Positions 22,001 through 35,200 of a stretch of 64,000 nucleotides of DNA are shown piece by piece. Every line of letters begins with the position of its first letter. The stretch's first letter is position 1. This DNA comes from Melieria omissa. Taxonomy: Eukaryota > Arthropoda > Insecta > Diptera > Ulidiidae. Location: positions 7,998,001 through 8,062,000 of the forward strand of contig OZ020269.1 of NCBI GenBank assembly GCA_963971225.1, written 5' to 3'. The position numbers were made by a program, and so were the translations under genes. The notes under the pieces are model-generated. The model saw nothing but the letters and a program-made list of their open reading frames with translations, was not told the DNA's origin and ran no database searches.

Positions 22001-25000
22001 TTCTGTAACCACTAAAAATATGTTAATTTAGTCTATATTATTCTACTCTAAAAGTTCCACACTAATCCTTAATCATGTATTTGATTTTAAATGCTATGTC
22101 TACATATACAGATTTTTTAATACATCAAGTCATCGCTTAATTTGGGTTACCCGGTGTAGTTGTATACCGTAGGTACTCATATATAAACATTGCGCTCGAT
22201 TGCTGGAAGATTGTGCGTACTCAAAAATTTAGCCTTTGAGCAAAGTAAGTAATTTTCAAATATTCAGTTCACTGCTTACAATATGAATTTTTGAACTTTT
22301 TCATAAATCGTGATTACTTTTTATTATTATTTACTTTACCAACTCGATAATGTTATGATTTATGACATTCTTCTAGCAAATCTTCACTATGGACATATAT
22401 TTATATTCATTTGTTGGTCTCCTAGACTTGTCCAGTATTGTTTGATGAAAAATTGTTTTCAAATATTTTCCCATATTTGAACACCAATCATTTCAAACTG
22501 TCATATTTAAGAAACTCAAAATTGTAACTAAACCGGCCACGCCCAGGTTGCACCCAATTCAACAACTTAATTTCAATACCTTAACTCCTGCCGACAGTTG
22601 GCATGTGTGCACCTTGAAGGTTTTATGCGCGGACAGACGGACGAAGCGCCTGGCGTATGGAGGAACGAGAGAGAGTAGCGCATTAAACTCTGAAAATGAC
22701 AGTAAGCACACATAAAGCAGAGCATTTTATTAGCTGTTCCAGTTTTGCAAGTTTACGGTGTTGGCAATTACATAGAATACAACAATGCACGTAAATCTTC
22801 TTCACTGGATGATCAAATTTCTGCAGTGCACCTGTAATATTTATGTAAATATCAACAAAGAAGAGGGGTGAATGAGAAATGTGTTAGTGGAGAGGAATTG
22901 AAAAGAACTTTAACTTCTGTCGCCTACTCCTCTCATTTACATCACTGAGAGTGACCGCTGCAACATAGTCCCCGTCCCTCTGTCATCTATTACATTGTCT
23001 CCCGAAGCACACACATACACACATACAAATAAATCACTGCATGTATGTGTAGGCTTATCTCCACTTGGGCCACTTTACTGCACCAAATTTGCATTTGTCA
23101 CCGAACAATTACAACCATGTCCATATAAGTGCCACAACAACAACAACCACAATAATTTATGTCAAACTCGGTGTTGTCTCTACACAAAACAACAACAATA
23201 CAACAGACAAACGACATGCAATGAAGGACGCATTCGAATACTCGGACACCACAAGGGAGTAAAGCAACTGTCATGCTTCCACCGACATGCGACTCTAATA
23301 AATTGCTTTAGTTTTTTTAGTTGGCTTAATCAGCTCAACTCAACTGATCTCGACGAGACAGCGCATTTCACTGCTACACTAACCAACGACAGTGTGACCT
23401 TTGGCCCAAAACAATTAATTTTTTTTAAATGTCTAGACAGTTGTATTTATGTTAAAGTGCATACACATACATAAATAGGGATTTTTGTTATGAATACAAC
23501 GCTATGAAAACAATAAATAAAAACATAACAACAAGAAATGACAAAAAATGGACTTGAAGGGCAAAACTGAAAAGCCAAAAACTACAAAAGATGTAGTAAA
23601 GACAAATATTTTTGCTAGCTTTTGCCAAATGTCTACATTCAGCTGCAATCAATTCAATTTACCATATATTATATATCTCTTTTTTATATCTTACGAATAA
23701 TTTATAAAAAAAGACGTTGTCATCGTCAAGCAAAGAAAAATACACTTTTTACAGTCTAAATACAAAAAAATCTGTTTTGTTTGCTTTGATCATTTTTAGA
23801 TCTTCTATACTATTGAAGAAAATATGTAAAATTTACTGACACATTATTGCTTATGTTTTAAAGATTTGTTTCCCGCACTTCCTGCACTTTTGTGATATCG
23901 TTGTTAACACACTTACCGTGCGCTCTCTGTCCGTGGTGAGCTGTCCTTGGAGAAACTTTTTGTTGTGTATCTGCAATTATGATAAGTATAGATTTATACT
24001 TTTAGGGTAGATAAAGCATAAGCCAATTGAATGGTGGAAATGGAAAACAGACAACTGAGTCGAAATTCTTCTTCTTTCAGGTGGGACTGAGAACAAAGTG
24101 TTTTGATGTTGCTTGTGTTTTACTGAAAGCACTAATTTTCTGCCTCGAGCACGAATCTGAATAGTGGTTTACGAGTCTGCAGTGCCACATAACCAAAGGC
24201 TAAATTTTGAAGAGAGAATTCTTTATTTGATGAAAAATAAAGACAAATATCCCGAGGAATACTTGAATGTGGCACTCAACTACGAATTATCCTGCAGTGT
24301 TTGTTGCTGTCGTTTGCTTGCATACCAAAAGGAATGCAGCACAAATATTTGAGCTACACAAAAGTACTTGCAGTGACGTTTATTATTATTTATTTGTTTG
24401 CTTACGCTACATTTCACATACATATCTGTACAGCAGTGCATCACACAGTGGACACGTTTCAGATGAAATGTTGTTGGTGACATTTTACTGCACAACAAAA
24501 ATGTATATTTAAGTATTTAAGGCAGTTTTAATTCAGATTTAACACAACAATGAATGTGTTCCTAGTTGGCATGCAAAATATTGTATCTTATATGCCTGTT
24601 TGATATATTAAATAAATAAAAAAATAAATAAATAATAATTAAAAAAAATAAAATAAAATATAAATAAAATATATAATAAAATAAAAATATAAAATATATA
24701 AAAAAAATACATTAATAAAAACCATAACGTCAGCGACTGACAAAGTGGCAGAAACTAGCTTCTCCCCCCTGCGTTCACTTTATTAACGCGATTACAGTTG
24801 ATTTCCGCAAATGAAAACCCAAAATGAGTACAACAATAATGCCATAAACAACAACGATTGTGCCACTTTTCAGCATGTCTCCCCTAATTTCCCGTTGCCA
24901 ACGGATCGTCATCGACTGCTTGGTAAAGTGTTGCAAGTTGCGCGATGTTGCATAAATTTCGCAGCGCTTCTCCATTGACTGCAACTGTAACGATGAGGCG

Positions 25001-28000
25001 TGAAGGTGGAGAAGGGAAAGAGGCAAAGAGGGTGTAACTGTCAATCGAAGTACGTTGCAATACTGCGGGGAAAATATGCGTAAAAGTTTGCGCTTTAAAA
25101 GATAATAAAGAAAGTTCATTGACAAAGGTGGGGGTGTCACGTCCTGAGCGACTGTAAAAATGTAAAATTTCGAATGTGTGAAAGTGTGTTATGGAGTGTT
25201 GAGAAGTGTTGAGTAGTGCCATCAAGGGTGCGGGAGGGTAAAGGAGGGCACTTTACTTTACAGAGGTTCGAGCAGTTAAACATTTTAACATCTTTCACGA
25301 ACTATGCTGCATTATTACACTGGGATTTGTAAATCAGAAACTGTTAACTGGCTGTTATTTCCCATAAAAATGTTCCCAAAATTAAAGAAGTAAATGTTCT
25401 GGAGATACGGTTTTCATATTTTGTGAACAAAGACAAAGAACCGAATAAAGAAAGAATTTTTTTTTTATTTCCGTTACCAATATTAATAAATATTATAGAT
25501 ATGCTACAGTTGAGCGACCGAATTACGCAATTTTTTCACATTACAGTCGTCTCTGGATATAGTGAACTAATTATTGCAAGGCCTTTTCACAGTATCGAGG
25601 TTGTTCACTATATCAAGGTTAACATTTTTGTTCAAAAACTCGTTTTATTTGCTCAAAAAACACTTTTTGTTTTTTGATTAAAATTTTTTTCAATATTTAG
25701 AGGCTCCATATCAAAATTTGGGTGTTCACTATATCGAGTAGTTCACTATATCGGGTGTTCACTATATCCAGACACGACTGTACTTCATTAGATTTCTTTA
25801 AAAACATTTCCTGTCCAATATAAAAAATTTTCATGTACCAAAAAGAAGAGTAGAAGCATACTGAATATAAGAGTTACTAAAAAATTGATTGATTGGTCAA
25901 GCGGCGAATTATGCAATTTTTTTCCACATGAGTTCATTAGATTTCTTTAGAGACATTTTCTTGGAAATATAAAAAATGTTTATGTACTAAAAAGAAGAGT
26001 AGAAGTGTACTGAATATAAGAGTTACTAAAAAATTGATTGAAAATTTCGTAACTTATACATTGCTTTCACATATTCGACACTGCTATGACAAAAATTTGT
26101 ATTGAAAATGTAAAATTCGAAGGGCTTTTAAATTAGCTGCTGCTGTGGCTGAGTGGTTAATGCATTTGACCACAAGTCCAATGTTGTGTATGTAAATATT
26201 GACAGGAAATAAATAAGACTTTCTGTTTGTTTGTAACAATTCAATTCAACAATTCACTGCACAACTTTAGGGTAAAATTATTGCAGTACTGTAGTTTGTT
26301 TCAAATGTCAAATACTCGTCATACACTTCAAATACACAAATACACTAAAAACACTATGCACGTATATAATAGGTCCGTATTAAATTTATCACGATTTCAA
26401 CAGATAGTCAGATTGCCTACTTCTTCCCAAACTCCTTCGAGTTCTGCCGCTGCGAGTGGGCCGCCACACCTAATCCATATTTATTGTGCCTGGCTATGGA
26501 TTTGATATGATTTATCATAATTGACCATATTTCTATGGTAATGCGCTCATGAATATCCAACAGATGCACGAGCCGCAACAGAACCAATCTGTAAAAGCCT
26601 GTAAGCGCACTTTCGGGCGAAGTGGCAGTGGGGGGAGCACAGACCGACCAGCTCACATTGCGGTTGCCTGTGATGTATTTGTACACGACGCCCTCAATGC
26701 TGCGGTCATCATCGACCAGGGTGTGGATGCTGTGAAAGCGATATTGGTGAAGTAAATATTCTGTGCGATTAAACGCTTTGAAGTCGATTCGAGTTTACTC
26801 TTTCATATGTGAGTCTAAGTCTAAATTTATGCCTATTTTGCATATTTATTTATACACAAGTATGCTTATAGGTGATGGCGGAGTATTTTATTTCGTGATT
26901 ATGATTTTGTGCAGAAATATAGGAAATTTGATTGCCCATCAAAAGTTGAAGGTTGTTCGCACAGCAACCACTTGTAATGTGATACACCCGAAAGTGTTGG
27001 TTAGTCAAAAGGATGTTGCTCATTGCTGCTCAGTTCAGCCTGGCAACACTTAACTGTTGCACAAATTTCTGCGCGACTGAGCTATTGGTATTAATGCCGA
27101 CAATTTCAATATAATTTGTATTATTATTCCATTTATTTTACTGTCAAAACTTGATATCATAAACGTGCAAACGGACACATGCACAAGTGCGCCGGCTTGT
27201 GCGCTTCCACATGTGTGCTTTACGTTCGTATGTAAGTAGATACAGTAATTTGTACAAATATTTATTCATTTATGCCAAAACTTGCGAGCGACACAATTCC
27301 GTTTCAATGTGTAGACGCACAAGGATTCTTTTGATCTATTGTGTCTGTTCGGGTTCTATGAGCAAAATATTGCAAGTTCATAGAATTTAATTTGTTTAAA
27401 TAGACAAATTCTTTGCAGACTAATTATTTTATTCATGCATTAATCTGTCGTTAAAGCAGTCATCAAGACTCGAACCCAATGACCCACAACATATACCTAT
27501 TTCTAAATTCTACTACTACTACTACTGCTATGCATTCTACTCTTATATCAACAATCAGACACATTTCGAGAAAACAAAACACTTTGTAAGTAAACAGTAA
27601 ACAAAAACAGCTACCAGTGGATTACATTTAACTTTAAAGTAAATCGAAAAGCTATCGTATCTGTAAATACCTTTAAAATAAGAATGCGTACAACACACTC
27701 AAGCACGACCCAGTGTACTGTTAAGTTTATAGCCGATATACATATGTATGCAGCTCCCTATCTATGCTCACATTTCCGTCTTATTTATTTATGTTCTTTT
27801 TGTGTTATTCGTTTTCTGTGTTATATATTTTGGTTATATGTGAGCGCCATTAGAATCGCACATAAATATTGGCAGCACACATGCGTTCCTATGTACGAAT
27901 ATTCTCTACTTAAATACACGTAGAATTTAAGTATGTATGTATATTATGTGTGTGTATTATGGTTGCAGCAGCTTCTTGGCGTGTTTCTCATCGTTTTGCT

Positions 28001-29256
28001 TCATTTCATTTTCATTGCTATGTTTGGCACTTGAACGCGAATTCGCCCCTCTTTGCTATTTGCCCCCCGTTGCTATTGCTTAGTGCTGTGACCGTTATTA
28101 TTGTTAATACCGGTCAGTGTGGCTGATATTATTATTATTGTTATTGTTATTGCCACAGCTGTTTGACGACATGCCAATGACACGTTGAACGAACTTTAAC
28201 CCCGGCCATGTGCCTTTTCACTTTTCGTCATTGATTTGTTTTTGGCTGCTGTTTCCTATTGTTATTTTTTAAATAAAATTCACAGTACTACAGTGTTTCG
28301 CTTGACTTCTTGCTTCCGTTATTAGTTGTGACTTCCATCTCATTTCACTTCACTTTACAACTTTCAACGATTCAAAAATCTGTTTTGTTATTATTCTGAG
28401 GTTGTCGCCCACACTTCCCTGCCAGCAATTTTTCCGCTTTACTTCCGCTCCACTCTATTGCGTTTTGTTTTTCTGCACTATCTTTAATTTAATTTCGCTA
28501 TTGTTGTTGTCTCTGACCTCTCTCAATGACACAAAACTGTTTGCAAGAATCTTATTGGTTCTTATGGCTAATGAATTTCATTGAACTTTTAATAATGCAA
28601 CAACAATACATTACATAACGATTTTTTATTATATGAAATATTAAATTTCAAGCATGTCATGCGTCAAGTGCTTGCTCGCATTTGCTTGAATTGAAATTGA
28701 TTTAGTATTAGTATTTTTTACGAAGCATCAAACTAACCCTTGGCAACATGCCACATGTTTACACAAAGGGTGCGCTTAGCAACATGTTTACAAGGGTCTT
28801 TTTCGTAGACATATACCGAGCACGGCGACGCCCGACTAGTCAGCATTCTTGCTTCGAGCAGCGGCCACACCTAATTGAAAAACAAAAGACCCTAAATAAT
28901 AGCTTCATTTTTTAGCTCTTTATTGTATAAAAACAATAAAAAAAATGATCGATATTTGCTCAGTCATTCAGCTGTTTTTTTGTCGCCCAAGTCAAATTGA
29001 TATGTCCACAATTAAGTTAAACCTCAATTTTTTGAACAGCTTGCACGTACATAAAAACATACACGCACACAGAATCCCACTTCTGCTGGCCGGTATTCGT
29101 GTATCAATTAATTGCACCACTGGCACACAGTGTGTCCCATCTGCACGCGACACTCCGGCCAAGGGTGGATGCCTGTCATGACATTCGACGGGCGCGCCGG
29201 TGCTTCACAGTTTGACATGTCCAGCCTCAGCGGCGTTTCATTGTTGCACTGTTTAA

Positions 29257-29290
<34 letters not shown>

Positions 29291-32200
29291 TAAACTCTAT
29301 CAAGTCCCAGCATGCGTGTGCCGTATCACCTTTGTGACACACTGTCCGTTCCCCTGGCGCTTTGTGGGTATTTAATTGAGTTATAAGTTTGCCAATTATG
29401 ACATTTCCGTCCATAGCCAAACTGTCATGCGGGCGCATGGCCCAGCGACGCACAGCTTTCACTCAAGGGGACAGTTCACTGCAGCACGCCCACATACACC
29501 TACTCGCATGCTGGTATGTGTATGTATGTATATATGTGCGCACATGGTATGCCGAAGGTGGGAATGTAAGTAATGGCGGTCGAGTAAGTTCCATGATGCG
29601 CGCCGCACGGCCACACGGGTTCGTTTATTTCGTTCATTGTGTATTTATGCATGTGTGAGTGTGCCAATGTGCGTGTGTGGGTAAGCCGGTTTTTTTAGTA
29701 TGACATTTCGGACTGATTTTGAACGAAACCATGCGCTCAAAATGCTAATTCCCAACTCGTGTTGGCCGAAGAGATGATGAAATGTTGATTTTGTATGCGA
29801 TTCTTGGCATTTTACTGATGTATTGTTAGCCTGTCGTAGGGACCATAAATAAAAAAAATTGTTTTTTTCTGAGAATTTCCTTTAGCGGAATGGCAATGCA
29901 TATCTCGGACAAGTCAAAAGTTCAAAAACTGAAATTCACCACAGCAACTTTAAAGCAGTCTGTTCAATTTCCAAATAGACCGTACAGCGTAACCGATGGA
30001 CTGGCAGTAATGATTTCAGTTCTTCTTCAACCGTTGGCCTTGGAAGCACTAAATAAAAATTTTTATGAAATGCCAATTACAGAAAATATTAATGACATAA
30101 TTGTTTGCGTTTGACAAAATTCGAAAAACTTCAAGTTTATATTTTGTTCGTAATATTTACTACATTTCTTTTTAACGGCAAACGTTGCATGTGAAACATC
30201 AAAGTAGAGAATTTCGTGGAACACAGTTTAAAGTGCGCTGACTTAAAAATACAAATAATTTCCCCAATTACGAGTGTGTATTTATTATGTGTGATCAGAG
30301 GAGTAGCCAGAACTTGGCTATGGGGGGTTTGCATTTTTTGTATTTTACAAATTTAGTATTACATGCATTCAAAGTAAAGAGGACTTTTAAAAAAGGCCAT
30401 TTTTTAGTGAGTTAATGCATGGGAAATGGAAATTTTTCCCGATTTTAAGTAAGAATTTCATGATATTTCGTTGACTGAAAGTGAAGCTATAACATCTGAA
30501 GTGAGAGTACAGGGTTTTCCAACAAGAGGTGTTATTTTGGTATTCAAAGAGAGATGCTATTTTTGGAGATAAAGTATCGGATGTTTATTTCATAATAAAG
30601 AAGAAGGTATGCCGTTAATAATGAAAAACAACATCAGCCAAATGGCCACCACGACCACGCTTACAGGACCATATCCTTTTCATGAAATTTTCCATAACCA
30701 AATCGCAAAGTGGCTGCCCTATGTCCTCGATAGCCTCACGAATTCTATCTTTGAGGTCTTGAATCGACGCTGGGCTGTTGGCGTACACCTTATCTTTCAC
30801 GTGGCCCCAAAGGAAGAAGTCGCAAGGTGTTAAATCACAAGATCTCTGTGGCCAATTGTGATCACCTCTTCCAGAGATAACACGGTCCGGAAACTTTTCC
30901 CGTAAAAGAGCAATGGTTTCGTTGCTTGTGTGGCACGTAGCGCCGTCTTGTTGAAAAGAACGTTGTCCAGATCAATACCATCCAACTCCGACCATAAAAA
31001 ATCATTAATCATCTCTCGATAGCGCAATCCATTCACCGTAACTGTTGATCCAAACTCATTTTCGAAAAAGTAAGGTCCAATGACCCCGCCGGACCATAAA
31101 CCGCACCAAACAGTCACACGTTGAGGATGGAGAGGCTTCTCAATAATAACTCTTGGGTTTTCCGAGCCCCAGATGCGACAATTTTGCTTGTTGACGTAGC
31201 CACCGAGGTGGAAATGGGCCTCATCAGTCAAGATGATTTTTCGATGGAATTCCGGATAATTTTCATGCATTTCAAGGACCCAATCAGCAAAGACACGACG
31301 TTGTTGATGATCGGTCGGCTTGAGTTATTGTGTTAACTGAACTTTATAAGCCTTAAGGCCCAAGTCTTTATGTAAAATATGGTGTAATGACGTTTTTGGA
31401 ATGCCCAATTCCAAAGAACGACGAGGAATCGACAAACCTGGGTTTTCTTGAACACTTTGGGCTACAGCAGCAATATTCTCAGTTGTTCTTGAGCGACGTG
31501 CACGGGTTTTATTCTTTACATAACTAACTTGTCCCAACAGCTCGAATTTTTCCACCAATTTCTGTATTGCGGTCCGACAAGGTGCTTCACGACGACCCAA
31601 AAATGCTTTAGTTTTGCGAACTGTGACTGCAAGATTTTCACCATTTTTGTAGTGAATTTTAATTTTAATTTAAGTAATGGCGTAGTTTTTACTTGTCAAA
31701 TGTCAAAGAATAAAAGCTTCGAAAGTGACAGCTACCGAAATACCGGGTTATTCAAAATAACACCTCTTGTTGGAAAACCCTATATGTTTGAGTGATCGAG
31801 TTTGTGTTATGAATTTCGAACAAAGAGCCAGTATTAACCCAGATGTGCCGAGCGTACTACATGCAGGATCAGTTAACAAATTCCAAATTCAGGGTATCAG
31901 TTAACAAATTAAAAGCACAGTTAACTCTTAAACCAGGTATACTTCATAAAGTATGCTCGGAACATCTCGGTTAAGTTTTGTTTTAAACTTGGTAAAACTT
32001 AATTGATGAGCCAAGTTTATAGTGATGACTGTTTATTCCTGTTTTTGTCTAATACGGCACCGTGTGACTTGCGCCTTTTCGAAGGACATCTCCGCCGACC
32101 ACCTAAAACACTCATTAGACATGCTTTAAATGCTTTTAGTTCATGCAAATTACTGTAGTGAGTCTGCAAGCGACTACTTAAAAAAACAAATTGGTTTTGG

Positions 32201-35200
32201 CAAAAAAAAATGTGTTGTTGTTTTTGTTAATGTTTAAAGGTACAAAAGACCCTTTTTGCTATTGTGGCAACGTACATTCCATGCATGGTGATTGAAAATG
32301 TTGATTAATGATAGGTTACTCGCCCCCCTCCCCCTGTGTGCGATATGAAAATATGCGCGCACCATGGAATGTTTGGTGGCTGGACGTGCCATAATGCGTG
32401 AGTGGCCGATGCAGGCACTACGAGCGCTTCGTTATTGTTATTACTGCGATGCCTGTTGAGGTTGTTGGCATATTGTGATGCGGCATATTTGGTAGTCACA
32501 AAGGCTCAAAAGGTCTGGCCACTTCAAACGCCGCTATGACGACGCTAATGGTTTCCCTATGGCTATGCAAACAACAATCATAATGGCTCGTCATAATGAC
32601 AATAACGGTAATGTTGGTGGTGATGAGAATGTCGATAATTTTTTTGAAATAAAATTTTACTGATTTATTGATTAATCACCCCATTTCAAATATATAACAA
32701 AAACAAATCGTGCACTTAATTGACAATAAAATGCTCACAAGCAGGGAATAAAATAATTGCGTTTTTTAAGTATTGAGTGACGAATATAGTCGTCATTAAG
32801 TACGAACATTTTTTGCATAATATCGAGTATGGTTTGTCATAAAGATAAAAAAATTATATTTAAATTAGAAATCAACAACTCGACTGTAATTTTGTCTGCA
32901 TTTGATTAATATTGTTGGCATTAGTAATTTATAAAACTGAAAATTATAAATAACAACGATATAGTTGTTTTCGTATTTATATTTATAGTATAATATCTTT
33001 TATCAATGAAATAAGTTTTGTTGTTTTGAATAGAAATTACATTTTGGAAGAAACCAACAAACAAAAAGTTGAATTTTTTGTCATAATTAGTTTCGGGTCA
33101 CAATGGGTTTATTTCAGGTCTAAATGTGTTTTGAGACAAGGTCCCATGCCCAGACAGCCCCAACCTAACTAAATAAGTCCTACAAAATACAAACTCTATT
33201 ATATCTTCTGTACTTCAAAATATTTTAGCAAACAGAAAGAATTTTTAAAAATATAATTTAACAATTAAAGGATTAAGGTTTGACTTGACTGTTCAACTTT
33301 GCCGCTTGTTGTCTTAAAGCAAAAACTACAACTAACTGTTATTCTGCACGTTGAAAATCATACAAAATAGTCAAAGTCATTGGCCATGGAAAGTTACCGA
33401 AAATTTGCTCAACGATTCGTTCTTCCTCTTTTAGTTTGGCTACTAAGTTTATTGACTTTAAAAAGTCACTTTGCTCGAATTTTAATTATGCATATGCGAA
33501 ATTTTCCCATTTGCATGAATAGCAAAATGCTGTAAAGATTTTGAAGCACTACATCTACTGTATCCCGAGGCACATGGAAAATACAAATTTCTTTGAAAAA
33601 TTACTTGAATTACTTTTGCTTACTCATTCCTATACTTCTTTCCACTTATCAGCTCGCACATGGGAATATATGTATGTACGTGCTTTGGTTTTCGTCTTTG
33701 TTGTTTTTATTGTTTACAGACCGCTTTTGTTAGCTGTGGCAATGTGTGTTCTTATTCATATCGTTGTACTCACCTTCGGCTCTGATTCAATTGAATATTC
33801 CGCGTGTCCTGCCACGTGGAAATGTGATGCCGCAGCGCGGTGCGCACTTCCGAGTTTAGAAAGCAATAAAATAGCGATACCGAAAATCCCTGCCAACCAG
33901 AAAGAAAACACACGCAAAACGATGCAATTACAAATACAAAGTAAAAGCCAACGAAGAAAGGTAGACCAAATGGGATGAAAGAGAAAAGAAAAAACACTGA
34001 ATTTAATTTTGACTCATGCAAATAATTGAAATACATTTTCGGCCCCCAAACCGTGGCCGTAGCAACAAAAACACACACACAATCACCCAACAAAATATCT
34101 GGATAATGCATGAGCTGTGTGGTTGTTGTTGTTGCTCTTGAGTATGTCGGCATTGTTGTTATTAATATTTCGTTTGACTTACCTGCGTGCTGAGGAGCAG
34201 CGCACGCAGCACGGCGAACATGTGACTCATGACGCCGCCCTCGTTGGGGCCGGCGAGCACCACCAGATACGTGATGCCGAAGAGCGGGATGAGCACGAGC
34301 AGCGCCTTGGCCGCCTTCCGGTACTGGCGCGTCTCTACGGTGTTGGCGGAGCGCAGCTTGGTGATCAGCACCTGCAAAGCGCAATCAGGCGCAAGTGTGC
34401 GGCGCATTAAAATCAAATCGAACGGAAATGGAAGTGACAAACGGAAAACGCAAAAAATACAAAATGGAAATCGGGCGCGAACGCCCGCAGAGGAATGCGC
34501 GAAAATTGAGTTATTAAAATATCAATGAGCGCTTTGGGCGTGAATTAAATAATTGTAATTTTTAACAGATGCCTGCTGACTGTTGCCGACTGTGTTTGTG
34601 CAGTGCCAATTTCCTTTTTGTCGAGTCGATTTCAGACACTTTTCATATTTGAATATTTGCGGCAAATGTTGTTTTATGCGCGCGTCCAACACTTGGGGCA
34701 GTTAAAAAGAGCAATGAAAGGTACTGAATCACACAGTATTTACACATTTGCATTTACTTATAAATTGACATAAATATTAAACACGCATTTCGTTGAATTA
34801 TCGCGCGCTAAGCGACATAAATATTAAACACGCATTTCGTTGAATTATCGCGCGCTAAGCGATTTTTCGATTCAGCGCTGCCTTATGTTTTATTTACGAT
34901 TCGGCACTCAGTCGTTTACTTTTCATCTGCCTAGCTTCTGGGGCAATTTCCAGCTTTCTATTGCATTAAAGTCGTCCACCATGGCGTATGAGATGATTTT
35001 TTATTATTTAAATGCTTTTCATACGTTCACATGCTGCTCTGTCGTTACCGTTGTTGTTGTTATGTATTTTAAGAATTCCGTTTTGTTTTGGTTTTTCGCC
35101 ACTCATAGCGTCTATTGGCGCCGCAGCGTGTTCTCCGTCAGAAATCCTATCAATATTTATGAGCCCAAGGAGCGCTGCTGGCGCAAGGCGCTCCCAAGTG

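Larger units (their letters stand above)
19631..23916 (-). other. Dh31-R intron between coding exons 10 and 11 (4.3 kb)
   Basis: Contains the CGCG-rich inverted-repeat element at 20101-20892 and the TTAA-flanked element at 21017-21544. The rest is AT-rich with no coding signal. Confidence 0.6.
23971..33773 (-). other. Dh31-R intron between coding exons 9 and 10 (9.8 kb)
   Basis: Holds the AT-only block 24606-24716, a duplicated ~150-bp segment with a pogo-like MITE (25505-26042), an exon-like stretch (26612-26800), a (GT) tract (29260-29288), a dead mariner (30510-31782) and a TTAA-flanked MITE (31838-31970). The remainder is AT-rich and without coding signal. Confidence 0.6.

Noticed and set aside
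27455..27475. B-box-like GGTTCGAGTCT on the minus strand
   Set aside because: No A box or cloverleaf at the right distance; at most a SINE scrap.
30298..30335. GGAGTAGCCAGAACTTGGCT resembling a DNA-transposon end
   Set aside because: No matching inverted end or target duplication found nearby.
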